Origin: a bacterium
GTDB lineage: Bacteria; Chloroflexota; Dormibacteria; UBA8260; Bog-877
Assembly: GCA_021802115.1 (NCBI GenBank)
Contig: JAKABA010000033.1
Location: 1-29,911, forward strand
Length of the DNA stretch: 29,911 nucleotides
Direction: 5' to 3'
Shown: in pieces, positions 6,583-17,046 of the stretch
Layout of the letters: each line of letters starts with the position of its first letter
How positions within the stretch are numbered: the first letter of the stretch is position 1
Made by a program: the position numbers and the translations under genes
Notes under the pieces: generated by a model
Told to the model about the DNA's origin: nothing
What the model saw: the letters and a program-made list of their open reading frames with translations, nothing else
The model's database searches: none

Positions 6583-9125
6583 GCCTCACCTCCCACATCC
6601 CCGCCGCCGGAGCTCGCCGGCGAGCCCGAACCCGTTTGCTCTCCTGGAGGCCGCTGGCCCCGCCGACGATGGCGATTCCGCCGCCGGCTCGGGGCGCCCT
6701 GCCCCTCTGGCGTGGGCCCCGAGGTCCCCGCGCCCACGGCCTGAGGGGCCAGGCCGGCGGGACGCCGACGACGCCGACGGCGCCGCCGCGGCTGCGCGCC
6801 GCCCTCGGGGCTGGCACCCTGGGCCGTAACCTCGGCCGTTGGTCCCGCGGTGGCGACCCCCAAATTCGTGCCCGGCACGGGCGGCCGCCGGCGCCGCCGC
6901 CGGTGCCGCCGCGAGGCGGGGTCGCCCCCCTGCTCCTGGTCGCCCCGGCGGGGCTGGGCCCGGCCGCGCCGACCGCCCAGGAGGTCGGTCGCCTTCAGGT
7001 AGCCGCCGCAGGCCTTGGCCGACTCCACCAGCCGCCCGTACATCGACTCCTCGCCAGCCCTGAGGGTGGTGGCGTCGCCGACGCACACCACCAGCCTTCG
7101 GGCGCGGGAGATGGCCACGTTGAGGCGGTTGGGGACCCTCAGGAACCCGATCCGGCCGCGCTCGTTGCTGCGCACCAGAGAGATCACCACCATGTCTTCC
7201 TCGCGGCCCTCGAACGAGTCCACGGTGTCGATGCGCACCGGACGCCGGAAGTGGCGCCGGCTGAGGGAGCGTCGCAGGTGGTCCACCTGGTCCGCGTACA
7301 TGGCGATGACCGCCAGGGAGAGCGCCGGGTCCACCCGCTCGTCCAGGAGCCTGACCACCTGGGCGCACACCTTGACCTCGGCGTCGTTGCGCAGGGCGCC
7401 GCCCGCCCCCCTCCGCTCTCGGACCCCGCGCATCCCGGCGGTGTCGACCATGTGCAGGGCGACCGGGAACGGTCGCCGGGTGACGTACTGGTACTGCAGC
7501 ACCTCGGGCGCGTTCTCGAGCTGGTTGTCATAGGAGGCGGCGCTGATGTACTGGGAGATCTCCGGGTGCATCCGATGCTGTTCCACCAGCAGGCAGCGGG
7601 CTGACTCCGGCACCCCTCCCTCCCAGCAGCGCTCGAAGAGACTGGTGTCGACGATCTCCTCCAGCTCGGGGTGATCGTCGACGATCTGATAGATCGCGTC
7701 GTCCTCCACCGGGGGCAGCTGCTTGTGGTCGCCCACCAGGACCACCGCCGCTCCCAGCCGCAGGCAGGGCAGCGCCTCGTCGATCCTGGCCTTGTTGGCC
7801 TCGTCCAGGATCACCAGGTCGAAGGTCTCGTCGGTGGTGATCGAGGAGGTGGCGGCGGTGGCGCAGGTCGCGAAGAACACGTTGGCGTTGAGCAGCCGGT
7901 CGTCATCCTCGTCCTCCACCCGGAAGCTGTCGACGGCCGGATGGACGCGCTCCGCCTTGGCCACTCGGACGGCGCGCAACCCCGGGGTCCCGGCCAGCCG
8001 CTCCAGGGCGTTGTCGACGGCGAGGTTGCTGTGGGAGCACACCAATATCCGCTCCTGCGGACGCTCCTGGAGGCGGTGCTTGATCGCCTCCACGATCACC
8101 GTGGTCTTGCCGGTCCCCGGCGGGCCCTGGATAAGCACCGCCTGGCCCGGATTGAGGGCCACCATGATCCCGATCGCGCGATCCTGGGCGGGGTTGCTGA
8201 TCATCTGCGGGGTGACCCAGTCGTCCCTAGGGGCGGCGGCGGGCGCGAACACCGCGGTCGGCTCGATGAGCAGCTGAGCCAGCAGCAGGCTGCGGGCCTC
8301 CCCGCCCGCGATCGAGGCCAGGGTGTTGCGCTTGGCGGCGTAGAGCTGCTTGTTGAACGAGGGGGTGATCCATCCCTCCTCGCCGGCGGTCTCGTAGCCC
8401 TTGCAGGCGACCTCCACGATCCGGCGGCGATGGTCGATGCGGGTCACCCGCCCCAGGTAGTGGGGTTCGTCCTCGGGCTCGATCATCACGGCGGCATCCA
8501 CGCTGAGAGTGATGGGGTGGTCCTTGGGGATCGAGAACTCCAGCCGTCCCGCCTCCTGGCGGTGGCGGTCCTCGTCGGTGAAGGCCCGCCCGCAGGAGGG
8601 GCAGCTCTCATCGCGGTCCGGCCGCCACAGCCCGTGGCAGCTCCGGCAGCGCCAGAGCTCGACCACCCCCTGGAACGGGGTGCGCTGGGTGGCGGCACGC
8701 CCCCGCTCGGCCTGCTCCAAGCCATCCACCAGGGCCAGGGTCTGGAGCAGGATCCGGTCCGGCGGCTTGGAGCCCCGGGCCAGCTTGGCGAGATTCAGGA
8801 GGTGGTAAGTGTCGGTGGCGGCGCCCTCCTTCGAGGAGACCAGGGGATGCGGACAGCGCACCCGGATCGCTCCCCGGAGCTGGCCATCCCGATCGGGGGG
8901 CGCCGGATGCACCGACTCCACCCGCAGGGCCACCTGCTCGGGGGCGGCGCGCGCCTTCTTGGTGGGAGCGCAGGCCACGTCCAGCCCGGGGAGCAGCAGG
9001 GTCACCGCCGGGGTCTCACCGGCTCCTGCGATGACCGCGAAGTCGTCCAGGGACCCTATCTGCTCCGCGAAGTGGCTGCGGGCGTCGCCGTTCTCACGCC
9101 CGTTCAGGGCCTCCAGGAACGACAT
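6579..9125 (-). CDS. UPF1-like SF1 DNA/RNA helicase with zinc finger and arginine-rich tail
   Basis: The protein is about 848 aa. A CxxC-x(n)-CxxC zinc finger (CRSCHGLW, then CPSCGRAF) lies in the N-terminal third. The helicase core has Walker A GPPGTGKTT (K340), DEAN as Walker B, VGDHKQLPP, EQHRMHPEISQYI, TVDSFEGREEDMVVISLVR and NRLNVAISRARR, the motif series of the UPF1/Dna2/SMUBP2 group in superfamily 1. The last 132 residues are low-complexity with three arginine blocks, one of nine consecutive Arg, suggesting nucleic-acid or ribosome binding. ATG 9125 is chosen with GAGGG 10 nt upstream; GTG 9149 is an alternative. The gene overlaps the downstream dehydrogenase start. RNA or R-loop processing is a plausible role but is inferred. 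Confidence 0.87.
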   Translation of the reverse strand: MSFLEALNGRENGDARSHFAEQIGSLDDFAVIAGAGETPAVTLLLPGLDVACAPTKKARAAPEQVALRVESVHPAPPDRDGQLRGAIRVRCPHPLVSSKEGAATDTYHLLNLAKLARGSKPPDRILLQTLALVDGLEQAERGRAATQRTPFQGVVELWRCRSCHGLWRPDRDESCPSCGRAFTDEDRHRQEAGRLEFSIPKDHPITLSVDAAVMIEPEDEPHYLGRVTRIDHRRRIVEVACKGYETAGEEGWITPSFNKQLYAAKRNTLASIAGGEARSLLLAQLLIEPTAVFAPAAAPRDDWVTPQMISNPAQDRAIGIMVALNPGQAVLIQGPPGTGKTTVIVEAIKHRLQERPQERILVCSHSNLAVDNALERLAGTPGLRAVRVAKAERVHPAVDSFRVEDEDDDRLLNANVFFATCATAATSSITTDETFDLVILDEANKARIDEALPCLRLGAAVVLVGDHKQLPPVEDDAIYQIVDDHPELEEIVDTSLFERCWEGGVPESARCLLVEQHRMHPEISQYISAASYDNQLENAPEVLQYQYVTRRPFPVALHMVDTAGMRGVRERRGAGGALRNDAEVKVCAQVVRLLDERVDPALSLAVIAMYADQVDHLRRSLSRRHFRRPVRIDTVDSFEGREEDMVVISLVRSNERGRIGFLRVPNRLNVAISRARRLVVCVGDATTLRAGEESMYGRLVESAKACGGYLKATDLLGGRRGRAQPRRGDQEQGGDPASRRHRRRRRRPPVPGTNLGVATAGPTAEVTAQGASPEGGAQPRRRRRRRRRPAGLAPQAVGAGTSGPTPEGQGAPSRRRNRHRRRGQRPPGEQTGSGSPASSGGGDVGGEA

Positions 9126-9493
9126 CGCGTCCGAGCCCTCGGGCACCACCAGGTGTAGCCGTTCGAGGGTCAGGTTGGGGGGCGTCAGAGCGCCACTTCC
9201 TCCGAAGGAATCCGCCTATTCAAGATCAGCCCATGCGGGCCTTGTGGGTGAAGGTCCCCCGAGCGCACTCCAGACCGGCGCTCGGAGCCTGCCGTGAGCT
9301 GCCCCGGCCGCAACCGGCGGGCCGCTCGCTGCGTACACCATAGCGCAGTGCGAGCCCGAGTGTGGCGGCGGTACGGTGAACGGAGCCGGTTTGGGGGCTG
9401 CACCTTCGGCCCGGGAGCGCTGCAGCGAGTTCCCGCGAACTGGTGAGCGGCCGTTGCTTCGGCGACGCCGCGGCTCGCCTCGCTTGAAGTGCG

Positions 9494-9574
9494 GGGGCCC
9501 GCCGGGACGGGGCCTAGAGCGTCGCCACCCCCAGCTGCTGTGGGATCGGCGATCTCCGGCGGCGGGCCCCGTCC
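9494..9574. repeat. Overlapping GC-rich inverted repeats (competing stems)
   Basis: The arm at 9561-9574 (GGCGGGCCCCGTCC) can pair with either of two upstream arms. GGGGCCCGCC at 9494-9503 matches 9561-9570 perfectly over 10 bp, and GGACGGGGCC at 9505-9514 matches 9565-9574 perfectly over 10 bp. The two pairings exclude each other. The loop holds further pairing, for example CCCCA with TGGG around 9528-9545. On the minus strand this could lie in the helicase leader. Confidence 0.5.
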
Positions 9575-9635
9575 AGCCCGCATCGCGCGAGTTCGCGGCG
9601 AGTTGGGATCGGACCCGGTCTGGGCACCTCCAAAC

Positions 9636-11828
<2,193 letters not shown>

Positions 11829-11845
11829 GCGCGAGGGAGCCGGCG

Positions 11846-12847
11846 GTGGCGGTCGACGCCATGGGCGGCGACCGGGCGCCGGAGGCGCTGGTGGCGGGCA
11901 GCCTGGAGGCGCTGCGCCAGGACGCCCAGCTGCGTCTGGTGCTGGTGGGGGAGCGGGCCCGGCTGCAGGAGGCGCTGGCGGCGTCCAGCCCGGCCGGCCG
12001 GATGTCGCTTGAGGACGCCGACTCCACGATCGCGATGGACGCCCATCCCGCCCAGGCGGTGAGGGCACAGCCACACAGCTCGATCAATGTGGCGATCGAC
12101 CTCGTGGCCGACGGTCGCGCCGACGCCTGCTTCTCCGCCGGCAACAGCGGGGCCACCATGGCGGCGGCGCTGCTGCGACTGCGGCGCCAGCCCGGGGTGG
12201 CTCGCCCGGCGATCGCGACTCCCCTGCCCACCCCCTTCGGAACCACGATGCTGGTGGACGCGGGAGCCCAGGTGGAGTGCCGCCCTGAGTGGCTGGCCCA
12301 GTTCTCCGCTCTCGGCAGCGCCTACGTGCGCGCGGTGCTGGGGATCGACCGGCCCCGAGTCGGGCTCCTCAGCAACGGCGAGGAGAGCTCCAAGGGCAAC
12401 GGCCTGGTGCAGGCGGCCCACGCTCTCATCTCCAACATGGAGCTGAACTACGTGGGGCCGGTGGAGGGCACGGACCTGCTCTCGGGCCGGGTCGACGTGG
12501 TGGTGTGCGACGGCTTCGTGGGCAACATCGCCCTCAAGACCGCCGAGGGGGTGGCGGAGGCGATCATGGCCAGCCTGCGCCGAGAGGCGGGGGCGGACCT
12601 CCGCTCGCGGCTGGGGGCGGCGCTGCTCCTGCCCGGGCTCCGGCGGATGCGCGAGCGGCTGGACTGGCGGCAGGTCGGAGGGGCGCCCCTGCTCGGGGTG
12701 CGCGGCCTGGTCTTCATCGGCCACGGGCGATCCGATGCGGCGGCGGTGGCCAGCGCCCTGCGGGTCGCGGCCCGGGCGGTGCGGGCGCAGCCGCAGATGG
12801 GCACAGACTTGCTGACGCCGGCCGGCGCCGGGTCGCTGGAGGGCTGA
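11846..12847 (+). CDS. plsX: Phosphate acyltransferase PlsX
   Basis: This 333-aa protein converts acyl-ACP plus phosphate to acyl-phosphate, the donor for PlsY in phospholipid synthesis. The diagnostic N-terminus AVDAMGGDRAPEALV is present, then DACFSAGNSGATMA, RVGLLSNGEESSKGN, NYVGPVEGTDLL and VVVCDGFVGNIALKT, in family order and at normal family length. GTG 11846 is chosen because AGGGAG at 11834-11839 sits 6 nt upstream and PlsX proteins begin right before AVDAMGGD. An in-frame TTG at 11825 overlapping the gyrB stop is possible but would add seven atypical residues. plsX usually sits beside fabH, fabD or rpmF; here it lies between the gyrase genes. Confidence 0.95.
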   Translation: MAVDAMGGDRAPEALVAGSLEALRQDAQLRLVLVGERARLQEALAASSPAGRMSLEDADSTIAMDAHPAQAVRAQPHSSINVAIDLVADGRADACFSAGNSGATMAAALLRLRRQPGVARPAIATPLPTPFGTTMLVDAGAQVECRPEWLAQFSALGSAYVRAVLGIDRPRVGLLSNGEESSKGNGLVQAAHALISNMELNYVGPVEGTDLLSGRVDVVVCDGFVGNIALKTAEGVAEAIMASLRREAGADLRSRLGAALLLPGLRRMRERLDWRQVGGAPLLGVRGLVFIGHGRSDAAAVASALRVAARAVRAQPQMGTDLLTPAGAGSLEG

Positions 12848-12850
12848 GCG

Positions 12851-15313
12851 GTGGCGATGAACATCGAGGGCGGCGGGACCACCAGGGGCGTCGAGCTGGT
12901 CAGCGAGATGCGGGAGTCCTATCTGGTCTACGCCATGAGCGTGATCGTGGCCAGGGCTCTGCCGGACGTCAGGGACGGCTTGAAGCCGGTGCAGCGCCGG
13001 ATCCTCTACGCGATGCAGGAGCAGGGGATGACCCCGGGCGCATCGCACCAGAAGTGCGCGGCGATCGTGGGCGAGGTGCTGAAGAACTACCACCCCCATG
13101 GCGACATCTCGGTGTACGACACCCTGGTGCGGCTGGCCCAGCCCTGGGTGATGCGCTACCCGCTGGTGGACGGCCAGGGCAACTTCGGCTCGCCCGAGGG
13201 TGACCCCGCGGCCGCCTACCGGTACACCGAGGCCAGGATGGCCCCGATCGCGGCGGAGATGGTGGCCGACATCGAGAAGGACACCGTCGACTTCGTCGAC
13301 AACTACTCCGCCAGCACCACCGAGCCGGCGGTGCTGCCGGCGGCGCTGCCCAACCTGCTGGTGAACGGCGCGGCCGGGATCGCGGTGGGGATGGCGACCA
13401 GCATTCCGCCCCACAACCTGACCGAGGTCTGCGACGGCCTGGTGCGGCTCATCGACAACCCCGAGGCCGACACCGAAGAGCTGATGAAGCTCATCCCCGG
13501 CCCGGACTTCCCCACCGGCGGAATCGTCTACGGCAAGGACATCCCGCAGGTCTACGGCACCGGCCACGGCCGGGTGGTGCAGCGGGCCCGGGTCGCCTTT
13601 GAGGAGTCCAAGTCAGGCCGGGAGCAGATCATCGTCACCGAGCTGCCCTACCAGGTGAACCCCAGCCGGGTGCTGCAGACGATCGCGGAGCTGGTCAACG
13701 AGCGCAAGCTCGAGGGGATCGCCGACATCCGCAACGAGACCGGGCGGCGGGAGGGCACCCGGCTGGTGATCGAGCTCAAGCGGGATGCCCGTCCCTACAC
13801 GGTGCTGAACAACCTCTACAAGCACACCCAGCTGCAGTCGAGCTTCACCTGCATCCTGCTGGCGCTGGTCGACGGACGGCCTCAGGTGCTCTCCCTGCGG
13901 GCCATGCTGCTGCACTATCTGGAGTACCGCCGCGAGGTGGTGGAGCGGCGCACCCGCCACGATCTCGAGCGCGCCCGCGAGCGCGCTCACATCGTCGAGG
14001 GGTTGCGGATCTGCCTGCAGAACCTGGACGAGGTGATCCGGCTGATCCGGGCCGCCCCGGATGAGACGACCGCCCAGCGCCAGATGGAGGAGCGGTTCAA
14101 CCTCAGCGAGCGCCAGAGCAAGGCGATCGTGGACATGCGGCTGGGCCGGCTGACCCGGCTGGAGCGGGACCGCCTCGAGGAGGAGCACGCCGAGTTGATG
14201 CTCCGGATCGCGGCGCTGGAGGAGATCCTCTCGTCGCGGGAGAAGCTGATGGCGGTGGTGCGTGAGGAGCTGGTGGCGCTCCGCAAGAAGTACGGCGACG
14301 CGCGCCGGACCGAGATCAGCCACGGCGACATCGAGCTGAACGAGGAGGACCTGATCCCCCGCGAGCAGGTGGTGGTGACGCTCACCCACCGGGGCTACAT
14401 CAAGCGCACCCCCGCGACGGACTACCGTTCCCAGCGCCGGGGCGGCAAGGGCGTGGTGGGAGCCAAGCGGGTCGGCGAGGAGGACTACGTGGAGTTCCTC
14501 AGGGTGGCCTCCACCCACTCCGACATGCTCTTCTTCACCAACCGGGGGCGGGTGTTCCGCCTGCGCACCCACGAGATCCCCGACGTCAGCCGCCAGGCCA
14601 AGGGGACGGCGGCGATCAACCTGCTGGAGATGGACCAGGGGGAGCGGGTCACCTCGATGCTCTCCGTGGACGGCTACTCGGACGAGTCCTACATGGTGAT
14701 GGCGACTCTGCGCGGCCACATCAAGAAGACCCCGGCCGCCGCCTATGCCTCGGTCCGCCGCAACGGCCTGATCGCCATGAATCTGAGCGAGGGGGACGAG
14801 CTCGACTGGGTGAAGGTCTCCACCGGGGGCGACCACATCCTGCTGGTGACCCGGCAGGGCAAGGCGCTGCGTTTCCACGAACGGGAGGTGCGCCCGATGG
14901 GCCGCGACACCCAGGGGGTGACCGCGGTCAGGCTCCGCCCTGGGGATCTGGTCGCAGGCATGGACATCGTCACCGAGGGGGGCTATGTGCTGGTGGTGAC
15001 CGAGCGCGGCTTCGGCAAGCTCACCCCCGTCAGTGAGTACCCGGTCAAGGGCCGGGCGATCCAGGGCGTGTACACCCTGGACCAGCACGCCATCAGCAAG
15101 GTGGGCGAGATCGTGGGCGCGCGGGTGGTCGACGACCTCACCGGCGAGCTCATGCTGATCAGCACCAAGGGCCAGATCATCCGGATTCCCATGGACGGCG
15201 TCCGCATCACCAGCCGGCAGACCCGCGGGGTGATCCTGATGCGCCTCGATGATGGCGACGCCATCGGCTCCATCGCGGGGGTGGCGCCCCCCGGCGACCT
15301 CGAGGAGGGCTGA
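12851..15313 (+). CDS. gyrA: DNA gyrase subunit A
   Basis: This 820-aa protein is the breakage-reunion subunit of gyrase. The catalytic tyrosine is Y125 in AAYRYTEARM. The GyrA box Q528-RRGGKG is present in the C-terminal beta-pinwheel, which marks a supercoiling gyrase rather than ParC. The quinolone-determining region reads YHPHGDISVYDTLVRLAQ; I86 stands where E. coli has S83 and S87 where it has A84, while the position of E. coli D87 is kept as Asp. The start is GTG 12851 with GGAGGG at 12838-12843, 7 nt upstream; ATG 12857 is two codons later. It begins 3 bp after the plsX stop, so the three genes form one operon. Confidence 0.96.
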   Translation: MAMNIEGGGTTRGVELVSEMRESYLVYAMSVIVARALPDVRDGLKPVQRRILYAMQEQGMTPGASHQKCAAIVGEVLKNYHPHGDISVYDTLVRLAQPWVMRYPLVDGQGNFGSPEGDPAAAYRYTEARMAPIAAEMVADIEKDTVDFVDNYSASTTEPAVLPAALPNLLVNGAAGIAVGMATSIPPHNLTEVCDGLVRLIDNPEADTEELMKLIPGPDFPTGGIVYGKDIPQVYGTGHGRVVQRARVAFEESKSGREQIIVTELPYQVNPSRVLQTIAELVNERKLEGIADIRNETGRREGTRLVIELKRDARPYTVLNNLYKHTQLQSSFTCILLALVDGRPQVLSLRAMLLHYLEYRREVVERRTRHDLERARERAHIVEGLRICLQNLDEVIRLIRAAPDETTAQRQMEERFNLSERQSKAIVDMRLGRLTRLERDRLEEEHAELMLRIAALEEILSSREKLMAVVREELVALRKKYGDARRTEISHGDIELNEEDLIPREQVVVTLTHRGYIKRTPATDYRSQRRGGKGVVGAKRVGEEDYVEFLRVASTHSDMLFFTNRGRVFRLRTHEIPDVSRQAKGTAAINLLEMDQGERVTSMLSVDGYSDESYMVMATLRGHIKKTPAAAYASVRRNGLIAMNLSEGDELDWVKVSTGGDHILLVTRQGKALRFHEREVRPMGRDTQGVTAVRLRPGDLVAGMDIVTEGGYVLVVTERGFGKLTPVSEYPVKGRAIQGVYTLDQHAISKVGEIVGARVVDDLTGELMLISTKGQIIRIPMDGVRITSRQTRGVILMRLDDGDAIGSIAGVAPPGDLEEG

Positions 15314-15319
15314 GCGGGA

Positions 15320-15337
15320 ACGAGGGCCGCGCCTCGT
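15320..15337 (+). terminator. Stem-loop after gyrA, possible weak terminator
   Basis: ACGAGG at 15320-15325 pairs perfectly with CCTCGT at 15332-15337 around a 6-nt loop, starting 7 bp after the gyrA stop. There is no T-run, so it may only attenuate transcription or protect the 3' end. Confidence 0.3.
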
Positions 15338-15370
15338 GAGGCCCCTTGCGGATAGCCTGCTGGGGCCACC

Positions 15371-15976
15371 ATGACCCACATCCTCTCCCAGCTCACCCAT
15401 CTGCCCCCGCTGGGGGTGTACGCGTTCGTGCTGCTCTGGCTGGCCGGGGAGTCGGTGGGGCTGCCGCTGCCGGATGAGGCGATCCTGCTCACGCTCGGCT
15501 TCCTGGCCCACCGGGGCACCGTATCCCTGATCCCGCTCATCCTCTGCGCGACCCTGGGGTCGGCCATCGGGGCCACCATCTCGTACCAGATCGGCTACGC
15601 GCTCGGCCGGCCGGTCGTGATCAGGCTCGCATCCCGGGTCGGAATATCGGCGCAGCGGCTGGACGATGCCGCCATCTGGGTGCGGCGCCGGGGTGGGATC
15701 GGGGTCTTCCTGACCCGGGTGGTGCCGTTCGCCCGCAACCTCGCCTCCTACGCGGCCGGCATCGCCGCGATCCCCCCGCGGGTCTTCTACCCCGCGATGC
15801 TGCTCGGGGCTCTGGTGTGGTGCGCCACTGTGACCTCGGTCGGCGATGCCCTGGGGGCCAACTACCGCAACATCCTCCATCTGGGCGCCAAGGGGCTCCT
15901 GATCGGCCTGGGCTTGGTGGTGGTGGCGATCCTGGGGTGGGTGGTCTGGCGCCTGGTCCGCCGGAGGCGGAGCTGA
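15371..15976 (+). CDS. DedA-family membrane protein
   Basis: This 201-aa protein belongs to the DedA/SNARE-associated (VTT domain) family of small membrane proteins linked to lipid scrambling or flipping and membrane homeostasis. It has the conserved acidic entry GESVGLPLPDEAILL, then a membrane segment, the GYALGRP stretch, an amphipathic segment with FLTRVVPFARNLASYAAG (the conserved F-R-x(3)-P-x-G-like region) and a C-terminal helix followed by RRRRS. Four or five membrane or re-entrant segments are visible by eye. The start ATG 15371 has only a weak GGGG upstream. The gene ends one base before the convergent stress-protein gene. Its substrate cannot be read from the sequence. Confidence 0.85.
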   Translation: MTHILSQLTHLPPLGVYAFVLLWLAGESVGLPLPDEAILLTLGFLAHRGTVSLIPLILCATLGSAIGATISYQIGYALGRPVVIRLASRVGISAQRLDDAAIWVRRRGGIGVFLTRVVPFARNLASYAAGIAAIPPRVFYPAMLLGALVWCATVTSVGDALGANYRNILHLGAKGLLIGLGLVVVAILGWVVWRLVRRRRS

Positions 15977-15977
15977 G

Positions 15978-16505
15978 TCAATCCGGAGCTTCGGATAGCG
16001 CCATCAAGGTATGAGGGTCCGGCTGGTCCAGCGCCTCTCGGATCAGGATCAGTCGGCAGTGGACCCTCCGCAGCAGCTCCTCGCCGCTGCGGTCGAGGGT
16101 GAACTCGCCGAACCGCTGCGGGCTCCCCAGGCCCACCACCACCAGGTCGGCGTCCCAGCGCCTGGCCTCGTCGACCACCGCCGGGCCCGCCTCGCGCGCC
16201 TGCAGGACGGTCGTCTCGATCCTGGTCCCCAGCTTGAGGGCCAGTTGCTCCATCTCCTCGAGCATCTCTTCAGCCGCGCCGAGTTCGCGGTCCAGGTTGA
16301 CCGTGAGCGGCAGATGGCGGGGCACCTCGAGCACGGTGATCACCAGGATCGCGGCCTTGGCGGGCCGGGCCAGGCGGCATGCTGCCCGCAGGGCGTCCGA
16401 GTCCACCGGGTCGCCCTTGACCGGCACCACGATGCGGTGCGGCCCCAGCACGCCGGCCTGCTCTGGACCGGGTGCACCAGCGGGGCGGAAGAATCGAGAT
16501 GCCAT
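15978..16505 (-). CDS. Universal stress protein (UspA) domain protein
   Basis: This 175-aa protein has a single Usp domain, starting with HRIVVPVKGDPVDSDALRAA and ending with DADLVVVGLGSPQRFGEF...HCRLILIRE. The ATP-type signature (G-x2-G-x9-G-S/T) is imperfect: the last part reads DRSGEELLRR instead of GS, so ATP binding is uncertain. An extension of about 27 residues precedes the domain; ATG 16505 is the plausible start, without a strong ribosome site. It is divergent from the TrkA pair 80 bp away and convergent with dedA. Usp proteins often sit near K+ uptake or permease genes, so a link with ion homeostasis is reasonable but inferred. Confidence 0.8.
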   Translation of the reverse strand: MASRFFRPAGAPGPEQAGVLGPHRIVVPVKGDPVDSDALRAACRLARPAKAAILVITVLEVPRHLPLTVNLDRELGAAEEMLEEMEQLALKLGTRIETTVLQAREAGPAVVDEARRWDADLVVVGLGSPQRFGEFTLDRSGEELLRRVHCRLILIREALDQPDPHTLMALSEAPD

Positions 16506-16574
16506 CAGCCGACCAATTGTGGCGCTCCCGGGCGCGCCGGTGCCGGCGCGGGCTGCGGCCGTGCGATGTCGGGC

Positions 16575-16580
16575 TATACT
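16575..16580 (+). promoter_or_regulatory. Candidate -10 element for a leaderless trkA transcript
   Basis: TATACT matches five of six bases of the -10 consensus and ends 7 bp before the GTG start at 16588, just where transcription should begin. No -35 match is visible. This arrangement predicts a leaderless mRNA, which fits the lack of a ribosome binding site before that GTG. Confidence 0.5.
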
Positions 16581-16587
16581 CCGGCTC

Positions 16588-17046
16588 GTGAAGGTCCTGA
16601 TCGTGGGCTGCGGGAGGGTCGGGGCCCGGTTGGCCCGGGACCTCAGCGAGGATGGCCACGAGGTGACCGTGGTCGACATGGCGCGGTCCGCCTTCGAGCG
16701 GCTCGGACAGCACTTTCCCGGCCGGATGGTGCTCGGCAATGGCACCGACCAGCATGTGCTGGAGGAGGCCGGCGCCGCCGAGATGGACTGGTTCATCTCT
16801 GTCACCAACGGCGACAACCGCAACATCATGTCGGCGCAGGTTGCCCAGAGGATCTTCCAGATCCCCAAGGTCATGACCCGGATCTACGATCCCATCCGGG
16901 AGCAGGTGTATCGGGAGATGGGCCTCTACACCTACTGCCCCACCGTGGTTGGGGCGGCGATCGCCCGCACCTACTTCGAGCAGGGGGCGGAGGCGGCGGA
17001 CGGTGCCCGCGCCCGCGTCACCGGGGCGGCTGGGACCCATGCCTGA
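16588..17046 (+). CDS. TrkA-N (RCK_N) K+ uptake regulator, short form
   Basis: This 152-aa protein is a Rossmann NAD-binding domain of the TrkA/KTN type: VLIVGCGRVGARLARDL at the N-terminus (GxGxxG), VVDM at the end of strand 2, then GNGTDQHVLEEAGAAEMDWFISVTNGDNRNI. It stops soon after, with an Ala/Gly-rich tail and no RCK_C domain, whereas full TrkA/CeoB proteins have about 220 residues. It regulates Trk/Ktr-type K+ channels by binding NAD(H) or ATP in the cytosol. It overlaps the next trkA gene by 8 bp, so the pair probably forms mixed rings. No membrane TrkH/TrkG gene is in the window. Confidence 0.88.
   Translation: MKVLIVGCGRVGARLARDLSEDGHEVTVVDMARSAFERLGQHFPGRMVLGNGTDQHVLEEAGAAEMDWFISVTNGDNRNIMSAQVAQRIFQIPKVMTRIYDPIREQVYREMGLYTYCPTVVGAAIARTYFEQGAEAADGARARVTGAAGTHA

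Noticed and set aside
13613..15880. A 755-codon open frame antisense to gyrA and dedA
   Set aside because: It mirrors the codon pattern of gyrA; no domain and no ribosome site.
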